DNA from: Spisula solida
Lineage: Eukaryota > Mollusca > Bivalvia > Venerida > Mactridae
NCBI GenBank assembly: GCA_947247005.1
Contig: OX365947.1
Coordinates: 30,584,760-30,648,759, forward strand
Direction: 5' to 3'
DNA: 64,000 nucleotides
The position numbers and the translations under genes are program-made. Of the stretch, positions 62,201 through 64,000 are shown piece after piece (within the stretch, counting starts at the first letter, position 1; each line of letters opens with the position of its first letter). A model generated the notes under the pieces. The model searched no databases. It was not told the DNA's origin and saw only the letters and a program-made list of their open reading frames with translations.

Positions 62201-62667
62201 CTGAGGAAACAAGACCAATTTTGTAAAGTCCAGTTAGGATATTGTGACAGTGACGTTGCAGTTTATGAGTACGCAAAAAATCACAACCATTGTCTAAACA
62301 GTTAGAGCGAAGTTTAGTATGTTAGTTTAGCATTGAAATTATAGTTGTTTGCACAGTATAAGCCTTTATAATTGGTTTTACACCGTTATAGTGGACTCGA
62401 CCGCTGCGTCACTGGATTTTTATCCTGACTGGACTATAAAATTGTGGTAAAAGGGAGACAATTTACTCCTGACTTATAATTCAATGCTTGGGTTTGATAT
62501 ACTGCATGAACAATTGTTTCTCCTTACAGATATTCATGGGAATTTCTTAATCAAATATTACACACATGGCCAACACACATCTTAGAGAAACATATTGCCA
62601 TATTACAAGAAGCCATTAAGAAGGGTATAAGTGATGCAGATAGTGAGGCAAGGGCGTTTGCTAGAAA
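5100..62667 (+). CDS. CLASP: CLASP (CLIP-associating protein / Orbit / MAST), partial, 14 exons
   Basis: CLASP proteins bind tubulin through TOG domains, follow microtubule plus ends and the cell cortex, suppress catastrophe and promote rescue. Fourteen GT-AG exons join without a stop into 434 complete codons. Family landmarks in order are DRLGDSKEQVREQ and REGVLLCL; LSKIVPSICKLL, EVYRHVGEKV and AKFDEVKTSGNM (TOG1); a Ser/Arg-rich linker; then GAGFVDEEFF, WEKRVEA, KDLRSQVVRE, GSKFDHSAETLLPTL, IPNSAKVMSTSG, and EAIKKGISDADSEAR (TOG2). These follow vertebrate CLASP1/2 closely and in the right order, as I recall that family. The first coding exons, the end of TOG2, the EB-binding SxIP region, TOG3 and the C-terminal CLIP-binding domain lie outside the window. 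The gene spans at least 57 kb here, with one 31-kb intron. No frameshift or missing splice site is seen, so it looks functional. Confidence 0.94.
5180..5422. mobile_element. MITE with GAATTTGACATGA ends, copy 1
   Basis: About 243 bp. Ends GAATTTGACATGA and TCATGTCAAATTC; the interior (tagcataattt, gcacgatttgctcg, tattcatgcataa) matches 62716-62964. It starts 36 bp after exon 1. Confidence 0.82.
5662..6060 (-). pseudogene. Decayed LINE reverse transcriptase fragment
   Basis: Read on the minus strand, one frame carries RT landmarks in order: KDRYIGENVRAIF, VIEYL, FFADFEKAFDSLDHEF (motif A with its Asp), WIKLFYTN, and GVRQDCPLS (the GxxQGxPLS motif). An in-frame TAA at 5997-5995 interrupts it between RAIF and VIEYL. 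The catalytic FADD region, endonuclease and gag-like parts are missing. It is antisense to CLASP within intron 1 and inactive. The clade (L1-like or similar non-LTR) is uncertain. Confidence 0.85.
6280..6544 (+). mobile_element. Family E repeat, copy 1
   Basis: Begins AGCTCCACTATT after a T run. The inverted arm AATAGTGGAGC comes near the 3' end, followed by hairpin GCTGT/ACAGC and CTTG. It ends 30 bp before CLASP exon 2. Short ORFs in it are not protein-like. Confidence 0.78.
6575..6634 (+). CDS. CLASP: CLASP exon 2 of window (TOG1)
   Basis: Sixty bases, phase 0 at both ends, bounded by tttatcag and gtaagc. It encodes VREQAQQLLLKLM followed by MPASTPQ. The VREQxQxLLLK core is one of the most conserved TOG1 strings in CLASP. 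A family E repeat ends 30 bp upstream. Confidence 0.93.
7246..8216. mobile_element. Non-autonomous transposon with AAGGGTGTAAAGAAAG inverted ends
   Basis: Arms at 7246-7280 and 8182-8216 are inverted copies (tttataaagggtgtaaagaa... type, flanked by TATATA). Outside them a second inverted pair, acaggcctaagaaattatat, lies at 7004-7032 and 8248-8275, so two nested inverted repeats exist. ORFs inside (at 7060-7302 and 8041-8355, minus) show no transposase motif. TA-rich flanks fit a Tc1/mariner-like element (inference). Confidence 0.65.
8719..8870. mobile_element. GGGGTGGTATTCAATATTG MITE, copy 1
   Basis: About 150 bp with near-perfect 24-bp inverted ends (ggggtggtattcaatattga and its complement). 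It ends 40 bp before CLASP exon 3. A second copy lies at 56801. Confidence 0.88.
8911..9002 (+). CDS. CLASP: CLASP exon 3 of window (TOG1)
   Basis: Ninety-two bases between tatattgcag and gtaagt, phase 0 to phase 2. It encodes YVFERIMGTFNHKLWHVREG and then VLLCLQNTIN, matching the CLASP string 'YVWDRMLGGFKHKNFRTREG..LCL'. A 150-bp MITE ends about 40 bp before the acceptor. Confidence 0.94.
9003..9693. other. Intron 3, left part
   Basis: An AAT microsatellite followed by aaagactttatttatagagg at 9207-9245 looks like the tail of a retroposed element. Nothing else is recognised. Confidence 0.4.
9694..10522 (+). mobile_element. Family A repeat, copy 2 (complete)
   Basis: The 5' end has AGCTCACCTGAGC facing GCTCAAGGTGAGCT as a hairpin, then a CCGTC-rich spot. 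Several 'cttggtcacaatg' and 'ctaggtcaccaggtca' units follow. The 3' end is CAGGTGAGC, hairpin GGGCCAATGGCCC, then CTTG. The 5' and 3' arms are inverted copies. Non-coding. Confidence 0.85.
11147..11412. mobile_element. GGTGTCAA..CCGGAATTCCGG repeat, copy 1
   Basis: Starts ggtgtcaattttccgg and a TCCGGAATTCCGGA palindrome, ends ttgacactcct. A partial second copy lies at 12357-12535. Confidence 0.65.
11771..12092 (+). repeat. Family M repeat interrupted by a MITE
   Basis: Family M sequence (acttcacatgaatgcttggt ... cctttgtaggtga, catacatttttgtgtcaaaa) split by the MITE at 11876-12030. Confidence 0.65.
11876..12030 (+). mobile_element. CAGGCCTAGAC MITE, copy 2
   Basis: 155 bp, flanked by GGTGA on both sides. 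It is inserted in a family M repeat whose empty relatives at 36750 and 45310 read tgggagacata and ttggagacata. Confidence 0.88.
12357..12535. mobile_element. GGTGTCAA..CCGGAATTCCGG repeat, copy 2 (partial)
   Basis: Shares the ccggaattccgg palindrome and 'gaccaaaataaaagttatt..gaaaatatctcaagaaatgg' parts with copy 1. Its right end is missing. Confidence 0.6.
13671..13877 (+). mobile_element. Family A repeat, copy 3 (5' part only)
   Basis: Starts with ctcacctgtcac, a hairpin with gtgagctttt, and one 'cttggtcacaatgatcatctc' unit. The 3' half is missing. Confidence 0.75.
14206..14282 (-). mobile_element. tRNA-derived SINE head, copy 2
   Basis: Best preserved copy. On the minus strand: A box TAGCTCAATGGTTAGC, a stem of TTGTC and GGCAA around gtctaatct, and T arm CCCGG-GTTCAAAT-CCGGG with a perfect B box. 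The acceptor stem is imperfect. Confidence 0.75.
14569..14845 (+). mobile_element. Family B repeat, copy 2
   Basis: The 5' end is TATGCCCCCC with palindrome ATCGAT and ggaggcatatag, then a CCGT microsatellite. The 3' end is GGGGGCAT, hairpin GCGTTtattgAACGC, then CTTG. It ends 38 bp before CLASP exon 4. Confidence 0.85.
14884..14959 (+). CDS. CLASP: CLASP exon 4 of window (TOG1)
   Basis: Seventy-six bases between gtttacag and gtatgt. It completes a split Arg codon and continues YGARCLQLSKIVPSICKLL and EDQTPQ. LSKIVPxICxLL is a CLASP TOG1 HEAT-repeat signature. A family B repeat ends 38 bp upstream, so part of the acceptor region borders mobile DNA. Confidence 0.94.
15541..15628 (-). mobile_element. 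Second tRNA-like SINE type
   Basis: The minus strand shows AGTGGTAGAGTATCC (A-box-like), ttgagtcgagtgtgggag and GGTTCAATCCC (B box). It differs from the 14206 type. It lies in intron 4, about 145 bp before exon 5. Confidence 0.55.
15772..15869 (+). CDS. CLASP: CLASP exon 5 of window (TOG1)
   Basis: Ninety-eight bases between gtttcacag and gtaaca, phase 0 to 2. It encodes VREAALNTLAEVYRHVGEKV and RNDLAKKGLSQQ. The EVYRHVGExVRxDLxKKGL string is nearly invariant in animal CLASPs. Confidence 0.96.
15985..16664 (+). mobile_element. Family E repeat, copy 2 (extended by internal tandem units)
   Basis: Three or four units of roughly 180 bp carry 'tttaggtacaagtttttaacct', 'cttgttcaccatcatgacc' and 'tgaaattatgccccc' parts. 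It ends with gcgaatagtggtgcacactg and a decayed attg tail. The 3' portion matches 6400-6544. Copy 1 has only one unit. Confidence 0.7.
16994..17157. mobile_element. CAGGGGTCCTAC MITE, diverged copy
   Basis: Starts caggggttctataaa and ends gtaggatccctta. The interior keeps 'ctagaaagatttaac..cttcagaaaataaa'. It lies in intron 5. Confidence 0.65.
17274..17344 (+). CDS. CLASP: CLASP exon 6 of window (end of TOG1), duplicated acceptor
   Basis: Seventy-one bases between tttattacag and gtaagt, phase 2 to 1. It encodes RLNNVYAKFDEVKTSGNM then LATADL, the end of TOG1 ('KFDEVxxSGNM'). A 39-bp tandem duplication (17212-17250 and 17251-17289, one mismatch) gives a second complete acceptor at 17233-17234. 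Using it adds 13 in-frame residues rich in Tyr and Ile with no stop. Vertebrate CLASP has no insert here, so the shorter form is taken as standard. Confidence 0.93.
17366..17630. mobile_element. CAGGGGTCCTAC MITE, copy 1 (complete)
   Basis: 265 bp with termini CAGGGGTCCTAC and GTAGGACCCCTG, flanked by AATATA on both sides. It starts 21 bp after the exon 6 donor. Diverged copies lie at 16994-17157, 20045-20297 and 57540-57768, and a relative at 24040-24690. Confidence 0.85.
18122..18728. repeat. Minisatellite, 22-bp unit, about 27 copies
   Basis: Unit aagttcaatgtgtttgtcct plus 2 bases. Variants (cttg, atag, ctgg, ctag after gtc) alternate. Intron 6. The 92-codon ORF is only the repeat. Confidence 0.92.
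20045..20297. mobile_element. CAGGGGTCCTAC MITE, diverged copy
   Basis: The interior 'tggatttgctgcactagaaa' and 'taatgtgacacggaacag' match copy 1. It ends ctcagtaggacctctta; the left end is unclear. Confidence 0.6.
21646..21900. mobile_element. GGCCTGATCTCCC MITE, copy 1
   Basis: 255 bp with inverted ends aggcctgatctccc and gggagatcggggcct. The interior contains 'aaacagaaacattattctgag'. Two further copies form a palindrome at 57838-58312. Confidence 0.78.
22386..22525. mobile_element. ATGGGTGAAAGTTT MITE, copy 1
   Basis: 140 bp with inverted ends catgggtgaaagttt and aaactttcacccatg. The interior has 'aaacagtcaatttttgagga'. Second copy at 55834. Confidence 0.82.
23277..23485. repeat. Minisatellite, 32-bp unit, about 6 copies
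   Basis: Unit gcacttgtaggcctacatgt plus atgcctggacta. AGGCCT is in every copy. Confidence 0.9.
24040..24640. repeat. Minisatellite, 53-bp unit, about 11 copies, expanded from a MITE
   Basis: Unit: gaaactggccattgaactaa, gtttgtgtgaaggggtgtgc, tattatggcaccc. One unit matches the internal part of the CAGGGGTCCTAC MITE, and the right side (cagacatgcgactgaatc, cctcagtag, aggaccc) continues that MITE to about 24690. Confidence 0.85.
25566..25716 (-). mobile_element. CAGGCCTAGAC MITE, copy 3 (reverse)
   Basis: Reverse-oriented copy, CAGGGCTCGAC to TCTAGGCCTG, flanked by CTTGAA on both sides. Confidence 0.85.
26640..27146. mobile_element. Non-autonomous DNA transposon with GGCCAGAGTT ends
   Basis: About 507 bp with imperfect 35-bp inverted ends (ggccagagttctttgatttt and complement of aaaaaactctggcc). 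AT-rich interior, no ORF. Confidence 0.7.
28668..28825. repeat. CTGTCAGTCCTCCAGTCCTGACTG repeat (inverted copy at 40580-40706)
   Basis: gaaaaactgtcagtcctccag here reappears as the reverse complement near 40655-40700 (ggaggactgacagttttcg). Likely a MITE; its ends are unclear. The 73-codon ORF here overlaps it and is not protein-like. Confidence 0.55.
30152..31158. repeat. Minisatellite, 47-bp unit, about 21 copies
   Basis: Unit tggatttctaccaaacttgg, tacaacatatcccaagttga, gttggtt. The copies are almost identical. A central block mostly has gttgttttgg instead of gttggtttgg. Each unit carries the imperfect palindrome ACCAAACTTGGT. Confidence 0.95.
32333..32490 (+). promoter_or_regulatory. Array of nine TATAAAG motifs upstream of the alternative first exon
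   Basis: A degenerate minisatellite with a basic spacing of about 16 bp repeats TATAAAGTG with GATATG or AAATG spacers. TATAAAG occurs at about 32334, 32350, 32366, 32402, 32420, 32432, 32449, 32463 and 32480. The last lies about 17 bp before the ATG at 32497, so initiation from an upstream box would be needed for a usual leader. The promoter role is inferred; the repeat is what is seen. Confidence 0.45.
32497..32695 (+). CDS. Probable alternative first coding exon of CLASP (short isoform without TOG1)
   Basis: An ATG in good context (A at -3) opens 66 codons plus one base before a consensus donor, gtaagt. An in-frame TAA at 32482-32484 means the reading frame must start here. The phase-1 end fits the next CLASP exon at 48610, joining ...YPTS to PGRGE. 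The peptide is acidic (starts MYDIDEDDEVFLTNEIEAEL, then DKDLWSSPL, later FDDYRDLYADID), with no signal peptide, membrane segment or known domain. Vertebrate CLASP2-gamma likewise begins at a private exon between TOG1 and the Ser-rich linker. An internal exon using the AG at 32494-32495 would hit a stop if joined to exon 6. It could instead belong to another transcript; no conservation could be checked. Confidence 0.6.
32890..34140. repeat. Minisatellite, 31-bp unit, about 40 copies, two unit types
   Basis: Core tttagtgccctggctgcaa. The left part mostly has the type ending 'acaatagctgca', the right part 'ccagtaacaaca', with a block of ccccggctgc variants near 33710-33840. It starts about 195 bp after the alternative first exon. 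Confidence 0.94.
36313..36835 (+). repeat. Family M repeat, longest copy
   Basis: Shares 'acttcacatgaatacttg', 'aagccttagttgaa' and 'tgtgggagacata..ttttg' with 11771-12092 and 45205-45400. The 88-residue open frame inside is part of the repeat and has no recognisable domain. Confidence 0.6.
38213..38247. repeat. (TA)n microsatellite
   Basis: About 17 TA units. Other simple runs nearby or elsewhere: (GT)n followed by a G run at 37277-37305, a C run at 61087-61100, a G run at 61618-61629, (ATTG)n at 40452-40472 and (CACT)n with (TA)n at 45990-46032. Confidence 0.9.
38390..39795. repeat. Minisatellite, 18-bp unit, about 78 copies
   Basis: Unit ctcactacttgtaccctg with many variants. Because 18 is divisible by three and the unit lacks stops, five frames stay open for hundreds of codons (the longest, 389 codons, repeats HYLYPA). 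A block of about 340 bp is partly duplicated (39170-39510 and 39512-39750). Not a gene. Confidence 0.93.
40843..41209 (+). mobile_element. Family C repeat, copy 1, with long (CAGT)n
   Basis: The 5' hairpins are AGTCCCCTACCGG...CCGG and AGGGGACT. A pure CAGT microsatellite follows (40892-41006, about 28 units), then a body with 'gatgaaacttggtatgtgg'. The 3' end is CCGGTAGGGGACT, hairpin ATTGCTTGCAAT, then CTTG. It interrupts a family E fragment at 40795-40842. Confidence 0.85.
41527..41649 (+). CDS. Possible cassette exon in CLASP intron 6 (unrecognised)
   Basis: A 123-base open segment lies between a plausible acceptor (tctctcctatag) and the donor gtaaga. It is phase 1 at both ends and a multiple of three, so it could be inserted between exons 6 and 7 without a frameshift. 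It would encode about 41 residues including RHQGLLVTFIKDLESG and ADHRALLIWPSH. I recognise no family, and CLASP has no counterpart that I know. It could be chance or a relic of a mobile element. Confidence 0.25.
41836..42085 (+). mobile_element. Family B repeat, copy 4 (5' end lost)
   Basis: Starts near tatagtgatctg; the body matches the copies at 2539 and 58767. It ends gcatttattgaatgcagtcttg. Confidence 0.7.
43007..43235 (+). mobile_element. tRNA-derived SINE head, copy 3, split by a MITE
   Basis: The A box tagctcaat|ggttagt is cut by a 144-bp MITE at 43022-43165. The rest (cttgccgtctaatctggc, B-box-like gattcaaaattcc) follows at 43171-43235. Confidence 0.8.
43022..43165 (+). mobile_element. 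CAGGCCTCAA MITE, copy 3, inserted into a SINE
   Basis: 144 bp, the same family as 2126-2268, flanked by TCAAT on both sides (43017-43021, 43166-43170). Removing it and one TCAAT restores the SINE A box. Confidence 0.9.
44786..45190. repeat. Minisatellite, about 50-bp unit, about 8 copies
   Basis: Unit tcatcttcgggacctttgaa, aactgtggtcatcttatttg, atcatctggg. The copies at the right edge are degenerate. Confidence 0.88.
45205..45400 (+). repeat. Family M repeat, short copy
   Basis: Contains acttcacataaatgtttggt, aggcctagttgaacacattg and cctttgttggagacatacga. It is the uninterrupted relative of the 11771 copy. Confidence 0.65.
47694..47909 (+). mobile_element. TATAGTCCAGTCAGGAT MITE, copy 1
   Basis: 216 bp with inverted ends tatagtccagtcaggat and atcctaacgggactata. 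Interior gtgacgcagcggtcgagtcc. An inverted copy lies at 62226-62438. Confidence 0.82.
48610..48780 (+). CDS. CLASP: CLASP exon 7 of window (Ser/Arg-rich linker)
   Basis: A 171-base exon, phase 1 to phase 1, between atatttcag and gtaaat. It encodes PGRGEREEDEPDFARPLSTK, then VPHARRAPSSASSTIS and GSASGKRSGLGLSKSSSAT. This is the basic, Ser-rich, disordered linker between TOG1 and TOG2. No SxIP motif is present in it. Symmetric phases would allow skipping without a frameshift. The +2 frame is also open for about 47 codons before a TAG, but its composition does not suggest protein. Confidence 0.88.
49064..50326 (+). mobile_element. Family A repeat, copy 4 (long, unusual middle)
   Basis: The 5' hairpin (agctcacctgtcac/gtgacacagtgagct) and three core units run to about 49570. 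Unrelated sequence follows, then a diverged family 3' end: acaggagagcgac, GGGCCC hairpin, CTTG. The middle 700 bp may be captured or inserted DNA. Confidence 0.65.
51216..51257 (+). CDS. CLASP: CLASP exon 8 of window: 42-nt microexon with NAGNAG acceptor
   Basis: Forty-two bases, phase 1 to 1, between atttaacag and the donor gtagta. It adds AARLSFRRKASELQ to the linker. The acceptor reads aacagcag, so use of the second AG (51217-51218) would start the exon at 51219 and drop one Ala. RRKAS has Arg at -3 and -4 of a Ser, a basophilic-kinase type site (inference). Symmetric phase and small size suggest an alternatively used microexon. Confidence 0.75.
51448..51760. mobile_element. GGTACTGTTTTATCAAA MITE with internal 32-bp tandem repeats
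   Basis: 313 bp with about 25-bp inverted ends (ggtactgttttatcaaaaca...). Inside, four units of 32 bp (gacaatctttaagttatgct...) run 51474-51600. Partial relatives lie at 19973-20040 and 63268-63320. Confidence 0.8.
52327..52592 (+). mobile_element. Family D repeat
   Basis: The 5' hairpin pairs TATACCCCC with GGGGGGTATA around CAACAAGTTGT, followed by a CTGT/CCGT stretch. The 3' end is GGCGGGGTATA, a weak hairpin, then CTAG and tta. Single copy here. Confidence 0.75.
52749..53051 (+). mobile_element. Family B repeat, copy 3, with (CCGT)n
   Basis: Complete copy close to the one at 14569. A CCGT/CCGTT microsatellite runs 52797-52848, and the 3' end is gggggcataagcgtttattg...CTTG. Two 35-bp copies of cctttcacttgtatgtatta follow at about 53056-53115. 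Confidence 0.85.
53768..53996. mobile_element. TACTGTAAAATCAT MITE
   Basis: 229 bp with ends tactgtaaaatcattatt and atatatgattttacagta. The interior has several 'cgacc' and 'acaaaat' words. Single copy here. Confidence 0.7.
54675..54932 (+). mobile_element. Family C repeat, copy 2
   Basis: Same ends and body as the copy at 40843 but only a short CAGT/CCGT stretch. Its final CTTG has become atttg. Confidence 0.82.
55834..55941. mobile_element. ATGGGTGAAAGTTT MITE, copy 2
   Basis: About 108 bp, aggggtgaaagttttcaggc to tatctttcacccatg; shorter inside than copy 1. Confidence 0.72.
56075..56235. repeat. Two small tandem duplications
   Basis: acaacttttacaacttatga repeats about every 20 bp to 56125. 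Then 'aaaatataac..gatacaatcacctttgata' occurs twice to 56235. Confidence 0.75.
56801..56954. mobile_element. GGGGTGGTATTCAATATTG MITE, copy 2
   Basis: 154 bp, ends caggggtggttacttcaata and gatcaatattgaatatcacc; internal sequence matches the copy at 8719. It sits 148 bp before exon 9. Confidence 0.85.
57103..57170 (+). CDS. CLASP: CLASP exon 9 of window (start of TOG2)
   Basis: Sixty-eight bases between ttttttcag and gtatgt, phase 1 to 0, encoding GTGAGFVDEEFFIRSFEDVQ and KVQ. It matches the vertebrate 'GAGAVDEEDFIKAFDDVPVVQ' segment that opens TOG2. Confidence 0.93.
57540..57768. mobile_element. CAGGGGTCCTAC MITE, diverged copy
   Basis: Shares 'tttgctgcac', 'cttttctgcagaaaac', 'atttgatgaaaaaattcaaa' and 'gacaaagttatggtcatttg' with copy 1. 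The ends have decayed. Intron 9. Confidence 0.65.
57838..58312. mobile_element. Two head-to-head copies of the GGCCTGATCTCCC MITE
   Basis: 57838-58060 matches the reverse complement of 21646-21900, and 58061-58312 matches it directly. They meet at 'gatcaggacctacacatgatc'-type sequence, giving an imperfect 475-bp inverted repeat just before exon 10. Confidence 0.75.
58414..58506 (+). CDS. CLASP: CLASP exon 10 of window (TOG2, first HEAT repeat)
   Basis: Thirty-one codons in phase 0 between gcttattttag and gtaagt. The peptide runs IFSARDVTDHLTKCRDTL, then GDTNIAWEKRVEA. The Trp in 'WEKRVEA' corresponds to the W of 'DWEQRVNAL' in the first HEAT repeat of vertebrate TOG2, a position in the tubulin-facing loop of TOG domains (family knowledge). 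Confidence 0.94.
58767..59061 (+). mobile_element. Family B repeat, copy 5
   Basis: Begins with tatgctctgg and ggaggcatatagtg; the body matches copy 1. It ends with gcataagtctttattgaatg and CTAG instead of CTTG. Confidence 0.75.
59252..59397 (+). CDS. CLASP: CLASP exon 11 of window (TOG2)
   Basis: A 146-base exon between ctgtttttcag and the donor gtacgt, phase 0 to 2. It encodes CKTLRGIMVSGASEYDDFFP, then FLRTLEPCFTNCVKDLRSQ and VVREGCISI. KDLRSQVVREACI is the CLASP family string. An inner gtagtg after the Gln codon could look like a donor, but reading through it restores the conserved VVRE helix, so the later donor was chosen. Confidence 0.93.
59447..59680. mobile_element. MITE with ACAGGGTGTTAAAAAAG ends
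   Basis: 234 bp with inverted ends of about 27 bp (acagggtgttaaaaaagttt and complement). The ends resemble those of the 7246-8216 element. It starts 50 bp after exon 11. Confidence 0.82.
59681..61968. other. Introns 11-12, unassigned parts
   Basis: Around 61475-61560 'tatcgatac' words end in cagccctag, the look of the end of another DNA transposon. 59930-60010 has short inverted 'cgctat/atagcg' words. No gene is seen outside exon 12. Confidence 0.4.
60843..60978 (+). CDS. CLASP: CLASP exon 12 of window (TOG2)
   Basis: A 136-base exon between ttattttcag and gtaagt, phase 2 to 0. It encodes YYSQRLGSKFDHSAETLLPT, then LMSLIPNSAKVMSTSG and IVCIRFILQ. It aligns along its length with the vertebrate 'VLGNKFDHGAEAIMPTIFNLIPNSAKIMATSG' region of TOG2. 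Confidence 0.95.
61969..62039 (+). CDS. CLASP: CLASP exon 13 of window (TOG2)
   Basis: Seventy-one bases between attttccag and a weaker donor, gtttgt, phase 0 to 2. It encodes YTYTSRLIPVITNNFSSKAS then IIR, corresponding to 'HTHIPRLIPVITSNCTSKSVAVRR'. Confidence 0.93.
62226..62438 (-). mobile_element. TATAGTCCAGTCAGGAT MITE, copy 2 (reverse)
   Basis: 213 bp, the reverse complement of the 47694 copy at high identity by eye. Located in intron 13. Confidence 0.82.
62530..62667 (+). CDS. CLASP: CLASP exon 14 of window (TOG2)
   Basis: A 138-base exon between tccttacag and gtaagt, phase 2 to 2. It encodes YSWEFLNQILHTWPTHILEK, then HIAILQEAIKKGISDADSEA and RAFAR. It aligns with vertebrate 'FEFLDLLLQEWQTHSLERH...ETIKKGIHDADSEARIEARK'. 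The following coding exon is not present up to 64000. Confidence 0.95.
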
Positions 62668-62715
62668 GTAAGTAACTTGATCACATGGCTTTCCTTGTAT
62701 AGGGGTTAGTATAGT

Positions 62716-62964
62716 CCAGAGAATTTGACACGACTCTCGAACTGCAATTAGCATAATTTCACAGCTGATTTATTGTCTATATTTATATTCCCTGTTGAGT
62801 ATTTTCATAAGCGAGAAGTATCACGAAGACGCTCGAGGTGTAGTACCAACACAAATGTAAAGGACCAATTTTGCACGATTTGCTTGCGAAAATTTATATA
62901 TTCATCGCAAGAACCCTATAATATATTCATGCATAAAAGTCAGGATCGTGTCAAATTCTCCGGG
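62716..62964. mobile_element. MITE with GAATTTGACACGA ends, copy 2
   Basis: About 249 bp, same family as 5180-5422. It starts 48 bp after exon 14. Confidence 0.82.
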
Positions 62965-64000
62965 CTATATAACGAGTATGTATATTCTTTCTTATACTAC
63001 AGTATAACGTTCATATGAACTCACTTTATCTCCTAAATGACGTCATTATATCCTGTAAATTACATTATTTTTGGCGGTGTTTATATAACGCTTAATACGT
63101 TTTCAAGAAGTGGTTTGATATAAGTTTATATCTATTGACACCTCCTGATAGGTCCTCTACACACTCCTACACTTCAGTACCTCAAGGCTGCTCAATCCTG
63201 AATTTGCCAATGAAGGAGGCTTATCCATGTCTATATACATGTACATTTGCTCATTGATGAACTTCAGGGTACTGTTTATAAAAGCACTTACAGAAATGTT
63301 AAATTTATGTTCAAATCTAAACTTTTTATGTTTCGTTTACAACTACAAAACATGAAAGGATACCCAGGTGACCATCAAAATCAGTATTTTAAAATCACTA
63401 TAAAAGGTTTGGAGAAAATTAAAATTATAGATTTTGATTGAAGCATTCTTGAAGCAGAAATCTTATTTTTCATGACATGTCTTGTCAATATATGTTATCA
63501 TCAATTTAAAGATTTGTTTATGTATTAAAATAGTTTTCTACAGAAAAACTAGATAGCTGATGGTACGACAGACGGATCAGGTTATGTCACGGGTTTTTTA
63601 GCACTTAAGTCTTGTGTTAATGTTATAGCTCACTTAAGCTTTTCAAAGTAGCAACCGTCAGCAGAGATGCATTTCCTGTGGCCTTCATACAGGGTGGCCA
63701 CAGACTCTGGAAAACAGGGAAAACAGGGAAAACAGGGAAAATGCCAAAAACAAATTCCCTGCAGGGAACAAACGGGGAATTTCAAAATTGGGCAAAAATC
63801 TGGGAATTATCAGGGAATTTTACAAAAATTGGAAGAAAAAATGGCAAGTATCTACTGGCAAATTCTCTTCATGACTTTATTCAATAGATGTATTTCTTCA
63901 AACAAACTGTATTTATTATACGAAAGGTATAAATAATAAGTTTGGTGGTGTAGGTATAGCTCTAAGGGGATTTTTGAAGGCCACATATTCAGCTGAATGT
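62965..64000. other. Intron 14, left part
   Basis: A partial GGTACTGTTT MITE (63268) and a CAGGGAA-rich repeat (63700 onwards) are seen. The next CLASP exon is not found before the window ends. Confidence 0.5.

Overview
This is animal nuclear DNA, most likely from a bivalve mollusc. It is AT-rich and intron-dense, with short GT-AG exons scattered through long introns. Its interspersed repeats have the look of bivalve pearl-type elements: CCGT or CAGT microsatellites near the 5' end and tandem 'aaacttggtca / ctaggtca' cores. No bacterial operon, ribosomal RNA or CRISPR array is present. The bivalve call is an inference, and the species cannot be read from the sequence.

One gene crosses nearly the whole window on the + strand: a CLASP (CLIP-associating protein / Orbit / MAST), a microtubule-stabilising TOG-domain protein. 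I assembled 14 constitutive coding exons from 5100 to 62667. All splice phases agree, giving 1306 nt and 434 complete codons without a stop. Exons 1-6 (5100-17344) encode most of the first TOG domain. Exons 7-8 (48610-51257) encode a Ser/Arg-rich linker. Exons 9-14 (57103-62667) encode the start and middle of TOG2. The 5' end (promoter, first exons) and the 3' half (rest of TOG2, SxIP region, TOG3, CLIP-interacting C-terminus) lie outside the window. The 31-kb intron 6 holds a likely alternative first exon (32497-32695). It sits where vertebrate CLASP2-gamma also starts a short isoform lacking TOG1, directly downstream of an array of nine TATAAAG boxes.

The remaining >95% is intron, much of it mobile or repetitive. 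Five families (A-E below) share one plan: a 5' hairpin preceded by T's, the same arm inverted near the 3' end, a short 3' hairpin, then CTTG or CTAG followed by T's. This resembles non-autonomous Helentron/HINE or bivalve 'pearl' elements. All 14 substantial copies lie in the same orientation as the gene, and three end 30-38 bp before a CLASP exon. There are also many MITE families, several with target-site duplications; tRNA-derived SINEs; a decayed LINE reverse transcriptase; and about a dozen minisatellites with units of 18 to 53 bp.

I see no new multi-gene system. The best leads are gene-architecture ones: the alternative promoter, a 39-bp tandem duplication of a splice acceptor that is in frame, a NAGNAG microexon, and the packing of transposon ends against splice acceptors.
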